DNA of 7,449 nt, from the NCBI GenBank assembly GCA_030613145.1, contig JAUWMM010000082.1, positions 1 through 7,449 of the forward strand, in the 5' to 3' direction. This DNA is from Desulfobacterales bacterium. Lineage in GTDB: Bacteria > Desulfobacterota > Desulfobacteria > Desulfobacterales > C00003060. Under the pieces are notes generated by a model that saw only the letters and a program-made list of their open reading frames with translations, made no database searches and had not been told where the DNA came from. A program made the translations under genes and the position numbers. Every line of letters starts with the position of its first letter. The stretch's first letter is position 1. Below are positions 7,315-7,449 of the stretch, piece after piece.

Positions 7315-7363
7315 GTCCGGTAACGAAGTGGATAAGTCCGCTTTGTTACCGGACTTTTTTTTT
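7315..7363 (+). terminator. Strong rho-independent terminator
   Basis: The arm at 7315-7332 pairs without bulges with 7337-7354: 18 bp, including two G-U pairs, closed by the loop TAAG. The outer part, GTCCGGTAAC with GTTACCGGAC, is GC-rich. Nine T follow at 7355-7363. It ends transcription moving rightward, most likely from the promoter at 7242-7250. The stem is long for a terminator, so processing by RNase III is also possible. Confidence 0.9.
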
Positions 7364-7374
7364 GAAAAAACCAT

Positions 7375-7379
7375 GGGAG
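7375..7379 (+). promoter_or_regulatory. Shine-Dalgarno site of the last gene
   Basis: GGGAG lies six bases before the ATG at 7386 and supports that start. The overlapping ATG at 7373 stops after ten codons and is not used as a start. Confidence 0.7.
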
Positions 7380-7385
7380 AAAACA

Positions 7386-7449
7386 ATGGCCATCATTACC
7401 AGTAGAACTGATCTGAGTCAAGGCGCTAAAACTGACGAAAGCGTTGCCT
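7386..7449 (+). CDS. Start of an unidentified gene (3' partial)
   Basis: Twenty-one codons are visible from the ATG at 7386 and the frame is open to the window end. The peptide begins MAIITSRTDLSQGAKTDE, a polar start with no signal peptide or membrane segment. I do not recognise the family. From its place after a large virion-type gene it could be a structural protein, but that is only context. Its Shine-Dalgarno site is good. The unusual feature is that a strong terminator ends 22 bases upstream and leaves no space for a separate promoter, so expression probably needs read-through or RNA processing. Confidence 0.65.
   Translation, partial: MAIITSRTDLSQGAKTDESVA

Larger units (their letters stand above)
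7257..7363 (+). ncRNA. Candidate small RNA or attenuated leader RNA
   Basis: The extended -10 promoter and the strong intrinsic terminator bracket about 105-110 nt with no plausible coding frame. Inside are an AT-rich 5' part with the palindrome TTTAATTAAA (7261-7270), a possible 4-bp ATCG/CGAT hairpin (7275-7288), the C/G hairpin (7289-7307) and the terminator hairpin. This is the layout of a typical bacterial or phage sRNA. The same layout fits a leader in which transcription mostly stops before the downstream gene. I recognise no known RNA family. Confidence 0.4.

Noticed and set aside
1..7449. CRISPR array, tRNA, insertion sequence or integrase
   Set aside because: No spaced direct repeats, cloverleaf-like sequences, transposase motifs or long terminal inverted repeats were seen.

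Overview
The window looks like bacteriophage or integrated prophage DNA from an unidentified bacterial host. It has one huge multidomain 'polyvalent' protein gene, an invading HNH-like endonuclease gene on the other strand, and the start of a third gene behind a compact regulatory region. There is no tRNA, rRNA, CRISPR array, transposase or integrase to name the host. Base composition is mixed (locally about 30% to 57% GC), as expected for mosaic phage DNA.

Positions 1-6327 are one open frame on the + strand, 2108 codons, already open at base 1, so the true start lies upstream. The product carries the hallmarks of large polyvalent proteins of phages and conjugative elements: an LPD1-type region, three separate HExxH zincin-like metallopeptidase motifs, a middle section with three degenerate repeats, and an LPD38-like C-terminal region with a hydrophobic segment. 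Such proteins are thought to be packaged in the virion and delivered into the host with the DNA. That role is inference from the family.

Positions 6331-6981 (- strand) encode a 216-residue Cys-rich phage protein of the HNH/homing-endonuclease-like type. It is tail to tail with the giant gene, with a 3-base gap. Its leader (about 6982-7107) holds a good Shine-Dalgarno site, a foldable segment and a possible sigma70-type promoter. A 25-codon basic ORF at 7096-7173 overlaps that promoter and resembles the C-terminal end of the giant protein.

Positions 7174-7385 are noncoding and regulatory. In order they hold a 13-bp AT-rich inverted repeat, an extended -10 promoter, a small C/G hairpin and an 18-bp hairpin with nine T (a textbook intrinsic terminator). 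Promoter and terminator together would define a transcript of about 105-110 nt, either a free small RNA or an attenuated leader. A new gene with its own Shine-Dalgarno site starts at 7386, only 22 bases after the T tract, and runs off the window.
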